A stretch of 64,000 nucleotides of DNA, from assembly GCF_027921745.1 (NCBI RefSeq), contig NC_079238.1, positions 2,232,001 through 2,296,000 of the forward strand, read 5' to 3'. The DNA comes from Schizosaccharomyces osmophilus. Its lineage: Eukaryota; Ascomycota; Schizosaccharomycetes; Schizosaccharomycetales; Schizosaccharomycetaceae. The notes beneath the pieces are model-generated. The model did not search any database. It was given only the letters and a program-made list of their open reading frames with translations, and had not been told where the DNA came from. The translations under genes were made by a program, and so were the position numbers. Below are positions 24,942 through 36,040 of the stretch, in pieces (the stretch's first letter is position 1; every line of letters starts with the position of its first letter).

Positions 24942-26239
24942 TCAAGCGCTAGGAGCATCATGAGCACGAACTTGAGACATAATCTTGATCATATCACCAA
25001 GAACACCAGCAGCAGTGACGGCGGGACCAGCACCAGCACCAATAATGACAAGAGGGCGTGCTTGATAACGTTTGGTAGTGAAAGCAATAATGTTATCAGA
25101 GGATTGGAGGTTAGCAAAAGGGTGGGAGGCATCGTACTTTTCAAGCTTAACCAAGGTTGACTTGTTGACAACATCGGCTTCACCAACGAAACGAACAACC
25201 TTTCCTTCCTTCTCAGCTTCGTCGCGGATCTTGGCAAACTCAGCATCGTAATTGGGCAAGCCAGCCATAAACTCATCGGCATTCACGGCAGATTCCAAAG
25301 GCTTAGGAATCAAAGATTTGACAGGGAAGGAACTGGGAGAGTCTACTTGAACACCGGCAAGACGAGACAAAATAGTGACTTTACGAGCAACGTCCATACC
25401 GTTCAAATCGTCACGAGGATCGGGTTCAGTGTAGCCATTTTCTTTGGCGACTTTGACTATATCAGAGAAAGAGGCAGTGCTCTTCTTGCCGTTGGGAGAC
25501 CAAACATTGAAAATGTAAGATAAAGTACCAGAGAAAATACCTTCGACCTTGAGAATTTCATCACCAGTAGCAATGAGTTCCTTGAGTGTGGAGATGATAG
25601 GCAAACCAGCACCAACGGAAGCCTCGTGCATCAAATGAGCATTGCTTGTCTTGGAAGCCTCGACCAAAGAGTTATAGACATCGGCATCTGCAGAGAAACC
25701 CTTCTTGTTGGGGGTAGCGATGCTAATGTTCTTGGCCAAAAACTTGGGGTAAGAGCTAGCGACGAGCTCGGAAGAAGTGTTGTCAATCATGATGGCAGGA
25801 AGAGGAGAACTCGAGAGGAAATCGAGCAAAATGTCAACGGAGAGAGCACCTTGGTTTTGGGCATGCAAACTTCTCCATTGGGTCAAATCAATGGGTTTGT
25901 AGTCCTTGGAGACACAGTAACCCCTTGTGCTGGTGATGGCGACTACGTTGAAGGAAGGAGTACCATTTTTGGAGGCCTTGACATTAAACTCCTTGATTTG
26001 GTTCAATAATTCACCACCAATGGTACCAGTACCTTAGACAATGGTTAGTAAGGAGGGTAAAAGAAATAAGAGAGAAAATATAATGGTAGACAATGGGATG
26101 CAAAGATACATTGGTGATATAGATTCCCTAGTTCCTTTATCCTTTTATTTTTGTTTCAAAAAACAAAAAGACAACCCAAAAAATATAAGGCTTACTTACC
26201 AATAATAGCAACGTTTACGTTTGTTCTTTCAGCAGTCAT
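24942..26239 (-). CDS. hom6: Homoserine dehydrogenase
   Basis: Reaction: NAD(P)H-dependent reduction of aspartate semialdehyde to homoserine, the branch point to threonine and methionine. Seen: exons 26239-26200 and 26032-24942 give 376 residues, the family length. The junction builds the dinucleotide-binding loop GTGTIGGELL at about 14-23. Family segments follow: ATPNKKGFSAD, HEASVGAGLPIISTL, GIFSGTLSYIFN and DPRDDLNGMDVARK, the last holding the catalytic Asp/Lys region. The GAGAGPAVTAAGVLGD stretch is near the C-terminus. The start at 26239 matches the normal N-terminus, but the frame stays open upstream to another ATG at 26431, giving a presequence-like extension (see findings). Thr1, two steps later in threonine synthesis, lies 30 kb away. 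Confidence 0.97.
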
Positions 26240-27567
26240 TTTACGAAACCGGTTGTTGGCAGAGGAGTCAGGTACAGTAGAGAAGATGGATGTATGGGGT
26301 TGACGGTTTGGAATTGATGTGAACGATAAAGACTTATGACTATGGAAAGATCGCGGTTTACACAACCGAATCGGTATATTCTTGGGAAAGCATGAAAAAA
26401 AAAGGCGAGATGATGCTTTGCCCAACGACATTGGTAAAACGATGTTTGTTCTTTGGAAAATGGTAGTCGTTGCCTTTGAATGTAGTTGGATGTCTTGATA
26501 AAAAGGTGAAAGATAATGTTAAAAAATTTAAAGGTAAAGAAAAAGGTAGCTGTTGTTTACCGATTTTCTGTATTTCTGCTCTTCTTCCAAAGGTATGATG
26601 GTAATCCTTTGTTTCTTTTCGAGCTTTTACAAAAACTAAGATATATAATGATTGTGAATAAAAAAAGGAAATATGAGGATGAACAGAGAGTTGGATTTGT
26701 TGAAATGCGAATTCGGTTTCTTGAATTTCGTCTGAAACTTTTCCTTTGGAATCCATAAACTACGACTTGACATTTCGAGATTTTTTTCTCTTTTTATTTG
26801 TAATAAAATACATCTTCTAATGAATCTTGGTATTTCCAAGAGGCGACCTTTCAAGTCATTGTTTGTTTACAGATTGAAATATGTCACCATGACTTTTAAA
26901 ACGATCCCTTGGTAACTATTCACCCAAATCCTATCCCATAAGGACTTTTGAAAGTAATGACAATGAGCGCCATCGTATTTGCCCGGGCTAAACACTGTAC
27001 TATATAGGCTGATGGACATGTATATGAATATGTTTTCTTCCAACGCGCTTTGAAGCGTTCTGAACCATTCGTTTTCATTTGATAATTATTTATGACACTT
27101 TTTATATAATTTTATTTTTTAAACGTCCTTTTCTTCGTTTATAAATACCAACTTTGACAAATATAAAAACTCTTTTTACAAATGTAAACAAAAGATGTGA
27201 CTTCTGTTACCTGTCTGATAATTTCACATGTTCTTCACCCTATATGGGTGGGTGGTACCCTAAGCCCACTTCAGTCACTCATAAGCCAGTTCGCAACCAC
27301 CTCTTTAGCGCACTCCGTGTTCTGCAATCTGCCAACAACCGTTCTCTTTGAAAAATCAACAAAAAAAGAATTTCAGTAGATTCTCATCAGATTACCTCTT
27401 TAGAGTGAACAAATACTCTGGATTGAAGGTTTATTGAGGAGAAATTTTAAACGACATTTCCAAGTGGTAGAAACGCAAAAAAAGTCCAAACTTTTACTGA
27501 CACATACTTTTGTTCTCTTCTTTTTTCTTTGAAACCCTTTTTAGACGGGTCTTTCTTTTGCTATAAA
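26240..27567. other. hom6/dis2 divergent promoter
   Basis: A 1.3-kb region. It holds the in-frame open extension ahead of hom6 (26240-26431), an exact FLEX-like GTAAACAAACA (minus strand, 26860-26870) and a related GTAAACAAA at 27184. No separate gene was recognised. Confidence 0.6.
26860..26870 (-). promoter_or_regulatory. FLEX-like forkhead site
   Basis: The minus strand reads GTAAACAAACA, the FLEX element core bound by forkhead factors such as Mei4. It lies about 620 bp from hom6 and 700 bp from dis2. Confidence 0.4.
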
Positions 27568-28975
27568 ATGTCAAACCAAGATGTGGATTTAGACTCCATT
27601 ATAGATCGCTTGTTGGAGGGTAAGTTAATTCCTAGTTAGCTCTGGTTTGTTTTGCATGAATGAATTTGATAAAGTCGAGTTGATTGCTCGAAAGGTTGTA
27701 TACAAGCATCCTCACCTGAAAGGCTTTTCCTTTTTCACCTTATCGAAAAGGAAAGGAACTACCTTTTTTTAAAAAAAAGTTGATTATCAGAAATTTAGGA
27801 GTATGTTTCAATGTGAAGATAATGAGCCGAGGGTCTTGTTTCTACCAGCGCAGGTTTTCGATCAACTCGAAGGGATCGTCCACCTGTGGGCTTCCGATTC
27901 GGCTACTTCTCGACTTCATGCATAAAACCTTGGAGCAATTCACTTATTTTTATTCTTTATCTGCTTCTTTTACTAACTTTCTCGTTTTAGTTCGAGTCAA
28001 CCGTCCAGGAAAACAAGTTCAGTTGGCTGAGAATGAAATCCGCTTTTTGTGTAACAAAGCCCGTGAAATATTTATAAGCCAACCCATACTACTAGAGTTG
28101 GAAGCTCCCCTCAAGATTTGTGGTGATATTCATGGTCAATATTACGACCTTTTACGACTGTTTGAGTATGGTGGCTTCCCACCAGAGGCAAACTACTTGT
28201 TTTTGGGTGACTATGTAGACCGCGGTAAGCAAAGTTTGGAGGTCATTTGCTTGTTGCTTGCCTACAAAATTAAGTATCCGGAAAATTTCTTTATCCTCCG
28301 TGGTAATCATGAATGTGCTAGTATCAACCGTATCTATGGCTTTTACGACGAATGCAAGCGCCGTTACAACATCAAACTTTGGAAAACATTTACTGATTGT
28401 TTTAACTGCCTTCCAATCGCTGCCATTATTGACGAAAAAATATTTACTATGCATGGTGGACTTTCTCCGGATTTGAACTCCATGGACCAAATCCAGCGCA
28501 TCATGCGCCCCACAGACGTTCCCGACACTGGTCTACTTTGCGACCTTTTGTGGTCCGATCCTGACAATGACCTGACTGGTTGGGGTGACAACGATCGCGG
28601 TGTTTCGTTTACATTTGGTCCTGATGTTGTGTCTCGATTTTTGCATAAACACGACATGGATCTTGTTTGTCGAGCACACCAGGTTGTTGAGGACGGCTAC
28701 CAGTTTTTCTCGAAACGCCAATTGGTCACTTTGTTCAGTGCTCCCAATTATTGTGGTGAATTCGATAATGCTGGTGCTATGATGAGTGTAGATGAAAGTC
28801 TTCTTTGCAGTTTCCAGGTACGTTTTTCAATCCTTTCCAAGCGTTCATTGACTAACGAAATTTATAGATATTAAAACCAGCAGAGAAAAAACAACGTTAC
28901 AGCGGTTACCAAGGAATGGGTCAGAACTGGCACATAAATACACCTCGGAAAGGTAAGGCAGGAAACTCAAAATAA
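27568..28975 (+). CDS. dis2: PP1 catalytic subunit Dis2
   Basis: Type 1 Ser/Thr protein phosphatase acting in mitotic exit, checkpoint recovery and transcription termination. Seen: exons 27568-27619, 27991-28817 and 28868-28975 give 328 residues. Metal-site motifs GDIHGQ, GDYVDRG and RGNHE are intact, as are the catalytic HGGLSP and SAPNYCGEF. The C-terminus has NTPRK with Thr at about 318, matching the Cdk1-phosphorylated Thr316 known for Dis2. Intron 1 is unusually long for this genome (371 nt) with TACTAAC near its end; intron 2 is 50 nt with GACTAAC. The second S. pombe PP1 is Sds21; the [19 protein letters not shown]-terminus and the TPRK site favour Dis2. Confidence 0.97.
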
Positions 28976-30118
28976 AGCATTTAATGTTTCTCATTGTTTT
29001 CCTGAACTTTATTTATTCTTTTGGTCTTTGAATGTGATGAATTAGAAGCTATAATTGTTTTTTGATTCCAGCGATTCGCTGTCTTATAACGTTTCACTAT
29101 CTGTGCCTCTGCATGAGCATTAGTTTGAATAATTAGAGCAACCTGGTTTTATTTTTGATTTCACATTACCTTCGTCTTATCTGTCTATTCTCCCCTAATC
29201 CTTAGATGTAACTAAGAATTTAGACCTCAATCTTTTCTCTTTTCCTATCATCTATTTCTATTATAAAAAATATATATACCTCTCTAGGGAGATGAAATCT
29301 TACGATAGGTTACTTTACCTACGGTACTTTTTGGCATACAAGGAATAAGCAAACGAGGCTTCCGATGACTTGGATTCGTCCTGCGTTCCTTCTTTTAGTG
29401 CTGGATTCCATATCCTTTTAACGATTCGTTTAATCTACTTTAAATTGTTCACATTGTTTTAGCATGAACAACTTTATAACCTCTCAATGTCCGTGGATGA
29501 AACTTTTGACCCAGTAGTATTCTTACCATTTTATCCTTTGTACTTTACTGAAACCCAAGCCTTCAACGTCTTTATCTTTACCTATATACTCTGTAAACAT
29601 TTATATGCCGCTCGAGATCGTTACAGCGTCGGCTGTATCTCTTACTTTAATTAATTCAATTCATTATCTTCTGCTGCTCTATTATACACTTTAGTGACTA
29701 TTGTAACGGAACCACGTTCACATATCTCGTATTTTGAACTACAATACTATAGAAAACGTCGTTGTGTCCGCCCATTCTTGACAATACGCGGGTTTTTTTA
29801 CCGATGCATCGCCAATATGTATAAGACGGACAAATCAATCTAGCACAGCAATACAAGACGACCGTACTAATTACAACGATCACCTCTAGTAAATGTGCAT
29901 TCGTTAAGACCGAATTTCAACAACGGTAGGTTCAAATTTCAAGTGTACTACAGTTTACAGATATAACGCTTCGACAATTACATGACTGAATTTTGAGCCC
30001 AAACAGTTTGTAAGAGTGAACCAAATTCGAATTTACAAAAACATATAACCAGCTACCGGACAATGAAATTTATACGTGAAAATACCAATTTCTTAAAAGT
30101 TATCGCCTAAGTAGAGAT
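28976..30118. other. Long dis2/rpl29 convergent 3' region
   Basis: A 1.1-kb region between convergent genes. I see only short frames without family features, no tRNA-type boxes and no clear stem-loop; long 3' UTRs are the simplest reading. Confidence 0.5.
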
Positions 30119-30372
30119 TTAGGCATTTCCAGCAGAAGCGGCAGTCTGGGCTTCCTTGTTGGCCTGGACGGTACCACGGTTGGCAAACTTTTGGTTACGA
30201 CGGAACTTGGCGTCACGGTACTTCAAAGAGTCATAACGGTGCTTTTGAGGGCGCTTGATACCGTTACGGTGAGCCTTCTTGTTTTGGTTGTGCTATTGAA
30301 GGGTTAGCCATGTTTCTTTGATATAAAATATCCAAAGTGACTTACATTAGTGTGGTTTTTAGACTTGGCCAT
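30119..30372 (-). CDS. rpl29: 60S ribosomal protein L29 (eL29)
   Basis: A small basic large-subunit protein. Exons 30372-30346 (MAKSKNHTN) and 30292-30119 join at CAC to give 66 residues. The body [20 protein letters not shown] is the eL29 signature. The intron is 53 nt with GCTAAC. The C-terminal tail ([16 protein letters not shown]) is Ala-rich and differs from the S. pombe tail I recall. A perfect HomolD box lies 60 bp upstream. Confidence 0.96.
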
Positions 30373-30738
30373 TTTGGTTCCTGGATAAAACTACGACACT
30401 ATTCAAAAGTAAAATAATACTTACAAAAAAGCAGTCACAAATTTGTTGCGCTGCTGTTGACACATAATTTAGTGAGTGCTTTAGGGTTTTGTAAACCCTG
30501 TAAATAATAGAAGGCATGCGTAATCGCATTTTTATGAATTAAAACAAAAAAAAAATATGTTTGTAAATCATAAGTCGCGAAAAACCGAATGCTGAAACTT
30601 CTTGCATGCAGAATAGAACTAAAAAAATGAGATTGACAGAATGAATAGAAATAGCAGTGTGTAAATCTTAATTGGAGAAAAAGTGATGTACAAAATAGGA
30701 TATGCATTCAACTAACTAAAAGTAAAGATTGTAAGTTA
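30373..30738. other. rpl29 promoter and pob3 3' flank
   Basis: Contains the HomolD box and a 7-bp inverted repeat AGGGTTT-TGT-AAACCCT at 30483-30499 that may stand in for HomolE. Confidence 0.6.
30432..30439 (+). promoter_or_regulatory. HomolD box of rpl29
   Basis: Exact CAGTCACA, 60 bp upstream of the rpl29 start and in reverse orientation to the gene. An AGGGTTT/AAACCCT inverted repeat follows about 45 bp further upstream. Confidence 0.8.
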
Positions 30739-32334
30739 TTATTCCTCGCCAGAACCAACTTCATCATCATCATTGCCCGAGGATGAGCCAACTTCTTCAT
30801 CGTATTCTTCAGCGACATCACTTTCACTTCCAGCACGGAAATCTTCATCTTCAGACATAATTTCACCCATTGCTCCATCACCTTCTTCCTCATCATCGTC
30901 TGCAAGTGCAGCATTAAGAAGAGATTGTTGAGCCTCGTCAGCCAAGTCATTGTGAATTTTAACATGTTTAGACTCTAAGTAGCGTACGATGGCATTTTGT
31001 TCTTCTCTGTTAATATTGGAAAATTGATAGGAAGTTCCGGAACGCAAAGAAAATGTTAAATCAAAAGTACGGGAAGCTGAAACCGACATGCCTACACGAG
31101 ACAAAGTGACACGCGCCAAATCAGCAACGGTAATAAGGATAGTAGGCTTGGGAATAAAGAGTAAATACTTATCAAGAATGTATAATTGACCCTCGTTGGC
31201 TTTAAAAGAACACTTCACAGCAGCATGGCCATGGTGGCTCATATAATTTGAGGGCGTGATTACCTTTCTATTCGTCAAGCCTTGGAAAATTTGACTTACG
31301 ACCTCATATGCTGCCTGATCATAGCTTGTTTTCAACTTATCTGCATATTTTTCGCGTAGTAAACCCTCTTCCATGTTGAGATCAACTTCCATGTCTTCAT
31401 CTCGAATGAACTGGGTTACAAGGAATGGATAGCGGGTTTGACCTTGGCGTAATGGAGGATCTAAGCCAATTACAAAAGCAACATGTTGTTCGTCGGGTTT
31501 TGGAAGTAAGAAGAGACGATTAATAGAACTGTATTCCACTTTATAATCATAAGTCTTACCACGAAGACGCATGGAGGTTTCGTACATATCAATATCATAG
31601 CGACCACGAGGAGTCAATAAAAGAATCTCAGATAAAGAAACAATGGCATCACCCGCGGCTTGTCCAATGTCTGCACGCTCCTTAATCGATTCGTAAAAGA
31701 GATTGGCAGCATTCTGCTCAGTATCTTCGCCTTCGGCAGCATCTTCCTTGGATGTAGTTCCGGGAATGTAGAGACGCATTTCCACCAGTTCGTCCGCTTG
31801 AGCAGAAGGTACAGGGGAATCCTTTACATTCGAAAATTCTAATGCTACCTCATTTTTTCCTGAAAGGTTACTATTGTTGACCGAGCTTATGGGAATTTCA
31901 AACGCCGGACGAGAGTTCACATTGAAGACGAGCTCTGATCCAAGAAATTCGGAATCTCCCCAATTCCATCCTTTAATAGAAAATTCTTTCTGTTCAATCC
32001 CCATGTCATAATTTTGTTTTATAAAATTAGCCAAGCCATCAAAGTCCTACATCCTTGAGTTAATTTTCATCCCACCATGGCAAACTTGACAACTCACCTC
32101 TTGAGCAAACCCATCCAAACTGACAGGTGATCGATTCTTTAAAATAATTTTCAATTCATAGCCTCTAGCAAAATGACTCCAGCAAAATCTCCGAATTTCA
32201 CTTAAAGGTAAAGTGAATGGTTCATTAAGAGCACTTGACTTCCAGCCTAATCCGCTTGGAGCGATTCGAAGTTTTCCTGGCTGTGAACTTAGATTTAAAT
32301 AAATATTATCGTATTGAACAGTTTTAGCTGCCAT
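30739..32334 (-). CDS. pob3: FACT complex subunit Pob3 (SSRP1 homologue)
   Basis: Role (family): with Spt16 it forms FACT, the histone H2A-H2B chaperone for transcription and replication. Seen: exons 32334-32098 and 32046-30739 give 514 residues (S. pombe about 512). The N-terminal dimerisation domain (DNIYLNLSSQPGKLRIAPSGLGWK) is followed by the tandem PH domains (GKTYDYKVEYSSINRLFLLPKPDEQ, LYILDKYLLFIPKPTILI). The C-terminus is highly acidic (runs of Asp, Glu and Ser), and there is no HMG box, as in other yeasts. The acceptor GGATGTAG was chosen because only it gives EDFDGLANFIKQNY in frame. Confidence 0.97.
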
Positions 32335-33162
32335 TTTGAACGCGTAAATGAGAATGCTCTGGAAAACTCAAGTCAAAGGTTGCTTGTCTCTTTGCTTTTT
32401 AGGACACTTTCGTACCACCTCCTAAAGTGGGTTACGGCTAAATACTGGAATATATCGATAATATCGTATACCCGTTTCGTTTAATATGATATATGTGATA
32501 TTTAGTTGTTGAATCAAAAAGTAGAAAAGGAATTTTGGGAAAGACTTTCTATAGAGCATGTTTGGATGTAGTGTAGTTGTTATATTTAAAGAAATAAGAC
32601 TTTTGTATCGTGGGTTTAGTTCACAAACCTTTTAGACCGGATTTATTCTGAAACGCCAAGCAATTTACAAAAACAAGAATCAAGTATTCACTAGCTAACC
32701 AAAGCTTCAAAGAAAAACAACAAGGAAAGAAAATAGAAAAGAAATAATGAAAGGAGAAAAAGAAACATAAGTGCATTTTTTGAGATTTTCGGCATGCCAT
32801 TATTTCTTTTATCTGTTTGTTTACAAACAGATAAAATTAATAATGACAGCTATTCTTTCTGTACCACAATGAATGATAAAAGGTGAAAAGGAAAAAAAAA
32901 CCAAAAGCCAAAGACTTGTACCTTTGTATAAAAAACGACGTATTTGCTCTAAACAATTTGTAGTTGAAAACTGGTGCATAAGGAATCTGTTCATCAATAA
33001 GAAAAGACCTTACTTTTCACTTCTTGCATAAACCTACAGCCCTACTTATAGTGAAAACAAGATACAAGACATCAAGTTTTCTTAAACAAAAACTAAGTAA
33101 TTTAAAAAGGACGATAAAGTATTCCAAACATCAATGCAACAAAATCAAAAAAGAAAAATTCA
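32335..33162. other. pob3 promoter and iqw1 3' flank; palindrome inside
   Basis: A gene-free spacer of 828 bp holding a 48-nt near-perfect palindrome at 32798. In S. pombe I remember transporter gene caf5 between pob3 and iqw1; no trace of a transporter frame is present here. Confidence 0.6.
32798..32845. repeat. 48-nt palindrome with FLEX/forkhead core
   Basis: Arms of 14 bp, TTTTATCTGTTTGT (32807-32820) and its exact complement (32823-32836), are separated by TT. After two mismatches a further 7 bp pair (CATTATT with AATAATG), so 21 of 23 positions pair. The centre contains GTAAACAAACA on the minus strand (32814-32824), a FLEX forkhead site. It lies 460 bp upstream of pob3. Confidence 0.9.
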
Positions 33163-35853
33163 TTACATAATTGTACAAGCATTCGTGTCTAATACCTCAT
33201 TTCCAAAGCCATCATCCATGTGGGCACGGTAAGCTAGATGAGAGAGCATCCTGCTAAATATTGTTAGCACCTTGCAAACGATCGAATATCAACTAAACAA
33301 ACCTTGTTATATACGAATCTCGAGACCCTTGCTCGCGATTCATTTCATTTGCCGCGATAATCTTGTAGCTATTTGAAGTTTGGTTTCGTGATCCACCCAA
33401 CGCTGGATTGTTTTCTGTACTGAATATCTTAATGGTCGAATCAATTCCAGATACTGCGATCGTGGGGAAGATTGGATGCCCTTCTAAAACATTCACCACT
33501 TCACTATCTCCTTGTATAATAGCAAGTATTGAGGTTGACTCTTTATCCCCTGTTCACCAGTTAGCAGTTTAAAAAGAAAAATTGAGCCTTACAAATAAAA
33601 AACTTTCCATCATCAGAACCGCTCATGACATATTCATCATTTAATCCAAAAAAATTAACATCTTTGACCTAGTCAAAAAAGTTAGCATATTACCCCCTTC
33701 CAGAAATGGTAAAAATACGACGTACCGTCTCGACATTGCAATGACCATAATAACTTTTAACATGGGTTTGAATAGGAACATTCGGTTCAACGGATTTTCT
33801 CTTTTTCGATCGAAGTGAAAGTAAACTTGGGCCTTCGTCTGACTCCTCCTCACTCTCCTCAGTGTTTTCGCTAACGTATGTATAATCCTCATCTTCCAAA
33901 TCGTCACCGTTATTATTATTAAATTCATCCTCTATTTCCATTTCCGTGTAACCTGAATCTAAACTTTGATTCTCAGGCTCAGATGCGTCATCATAAGTAT
34001 CCGTTTCCTCCCCATGCGACATGGAGTGTTCTGATTCAGAGTAGGAAGAATCATCAATACTTGATATATTGTTTGCTTCTTCAGGCTCGTCCCGATCCCA
34101 TGGCTGTAGTAGACCCCAATTAATATCGGCGGATATTAGATCCAGACAGCCACGAAGGACTTTATGTATCCAAAAAAATTTCCTAACTGAAGATAAATCG
34201 TTGGTATCGATCCTTGCAAAGCCTCGTATCATTTCCGATGCGCTCCAAAATAAAACACGCTCGTGTTCGTCAGGATCGCGTAAAACAAAATTCTGACGAG
34301 CCTCGTTTGGGGGAGAAGACATTTGTAAAGCCCAATGGTCACTTATTCCCAAGAGATAGCGTATGACCCAGTTCATAAAATCATAAATCCATCCCCAACC
34401 AGCTTGTATTATTGTATTTGATTCTAAACATGCTTTGTCGTCCATGAGCACAAGGACTGAAACGCAGGCCCTCCAGTAATGCAAGATTTGATTACGAATA
34501 TCATGGTTAAAATGCGTTGTATCTATAAAATAATTGTAGTTTTCCATATAATATATAGCATCCTTCACATAACGGATAGAATGGACCATGTGATTTTGAT
34601 AACCGCTCGCAACGCTTTCATAAAGACCGTTGTCTTGAGAAGTAAAAAGTTTTTGTATATTTTTATACATTTGGTAGAACGTATGCCGTCTTGGCTGAGT
34701 CGTCACATACGGACTACGCAAAACCCTTGCCGTTGGAGTGGATGCTTCAGACGGAGCATTAAACCAATGTGTACTTTTGTTTTGTCTAAAGGAGCTTCTC
34801 GCGCCTTTTGATGCTGCTGGTAGTTTCCGTGGAGAATCCTCAGTCCTTTCAAATGTAGGCTCGAACGCCTTATCTTCGTTAATATTAAATAAATATACAT
34901 AATCAGAGTTCCAACTAATCAGCAGTTCATTTGGATTTGCGGTACCAAATTCACAGCAATTAATATGATGGTCAAGTATTCCTTGAGAATTATAGGTTCC
35001 GTTAGGGCTAAATTTTCGAACACATCGCGTGTCGCGTGTTAAAGAATCACCAGAATTATTTTTTTTCCATTGGTCTTTTCCTACCATTCTTCTGTCATGC
35101 AGAAAAGCATAAGGATGAGTACCTCCAACGACAAAGTAAAATGGATTGGACTTTGACATCGACATGGCATATAGGTTAATACGGTAAGAGCTATAATTGA
35201 CCAAAATAGAGGGACAGTTGTGATCCTGACTACAATGATGCGGTTCCCGTATATCAAATTGTCGTACTGTCCCGTCTTCGCTACACGTCAAAAAAGTGGA
35301 TCCATCGTCGCAGGGAATAATCCGTTTCACAGAATCCAAATGACAATTCCAGCATCTCAATTGCGTTTCTATACCCTTGTTGACTTCAGAAGAATTACCA
35401 AGCTCGACATCGAACAGCTTTACAAGGTTGTCACCACTAGCAGACATCACCTTACGACTATTCGAGTGTGGGAGAAATTTGACACTAAAGATATTGTGTA
35501 AATGTCCTGTAGATATCACATTAAGCGGTTCAAAATTATTGTACACATCCCAAATAACCAATTGGGTATCGTCGCCGCCAGATAATAAGTATTCTCCATT
35601 TTCTGACCAGCTAAGTCATGTTAGTAAAACCGCCACAGAAGATATTCAATTTACTTTAATGCATTTATACAACTTGAATGGCAACTCAATTCCCTCTGTA
35701 AATCAATGTTTGTCAGCCAAGATGGACTACCATAGATATCTCGTGAAACTTTTAAACGGTCAGTACTTTACCTAGCTGAAATGAAGCCATACCTTTTCGA
35801 TGCAGCCATTCCCGGTTTTCCAATTGACGCAAAGACAAGGAAATCCCAGACAT
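33163..35853 (-). CDS. iqw1: WD-repeat protein Iqw1 (DCAF/WDTC1-like)
   Basis: Family: WD-repeat proteins of the DCAF6/WDTC1 type, candidate substrate receptors of Cul4-Ddb1 ligase. Seen: six exons, 35853-35793, 35748-35655, 35610-33726, 33668-33593, 33549-33303 and 33253-33163, give 817 residues. WD repeats read ENGEYLLSGGDDTQLVIWDVY, then IFSVKFLPH and FLTCSEDGTVRQFDIREP; the last two close after a long acidic insert. The first 21-residue exon (MSGISLSLRQLENREWLHRK) was chosen since it alone joins in frame to RDIYGSPSWLTNIDLQREL. The donor at 33302 is GTTTGT, non-standard, but the product SRMLSHLAYRAH fits. An unrelated longer frame overlaps the start. Confidence 0.88.
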
Positions 35854-36040
35854 AAGGCCAATTCTTGGGAACTGTGCTTTTTGGTAAACGACAGATTTTA
35901 CATTCGCGGGGATGACGATGTAAAGTAATCGCTAAAGGTGCCGTGTCTACTACCATATACATTATACATTATATAATTTCATATGTAAGAATGATCAACT
36001 ACTGATTTGATATGTACAATAAATAAATTATTCTATGTGA

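Noticed and set aside
35768-35962. 64-residue minus-strand frame starting MYMVVDTAPLA as iqw1 exon 1 or a separate gene
   Set aside because: No junction joins it in frame to the WD-repeat exons with a normal-sized intron; the overlapping 61-nt exon does. No family features seen. Kept only as a possible uORF.
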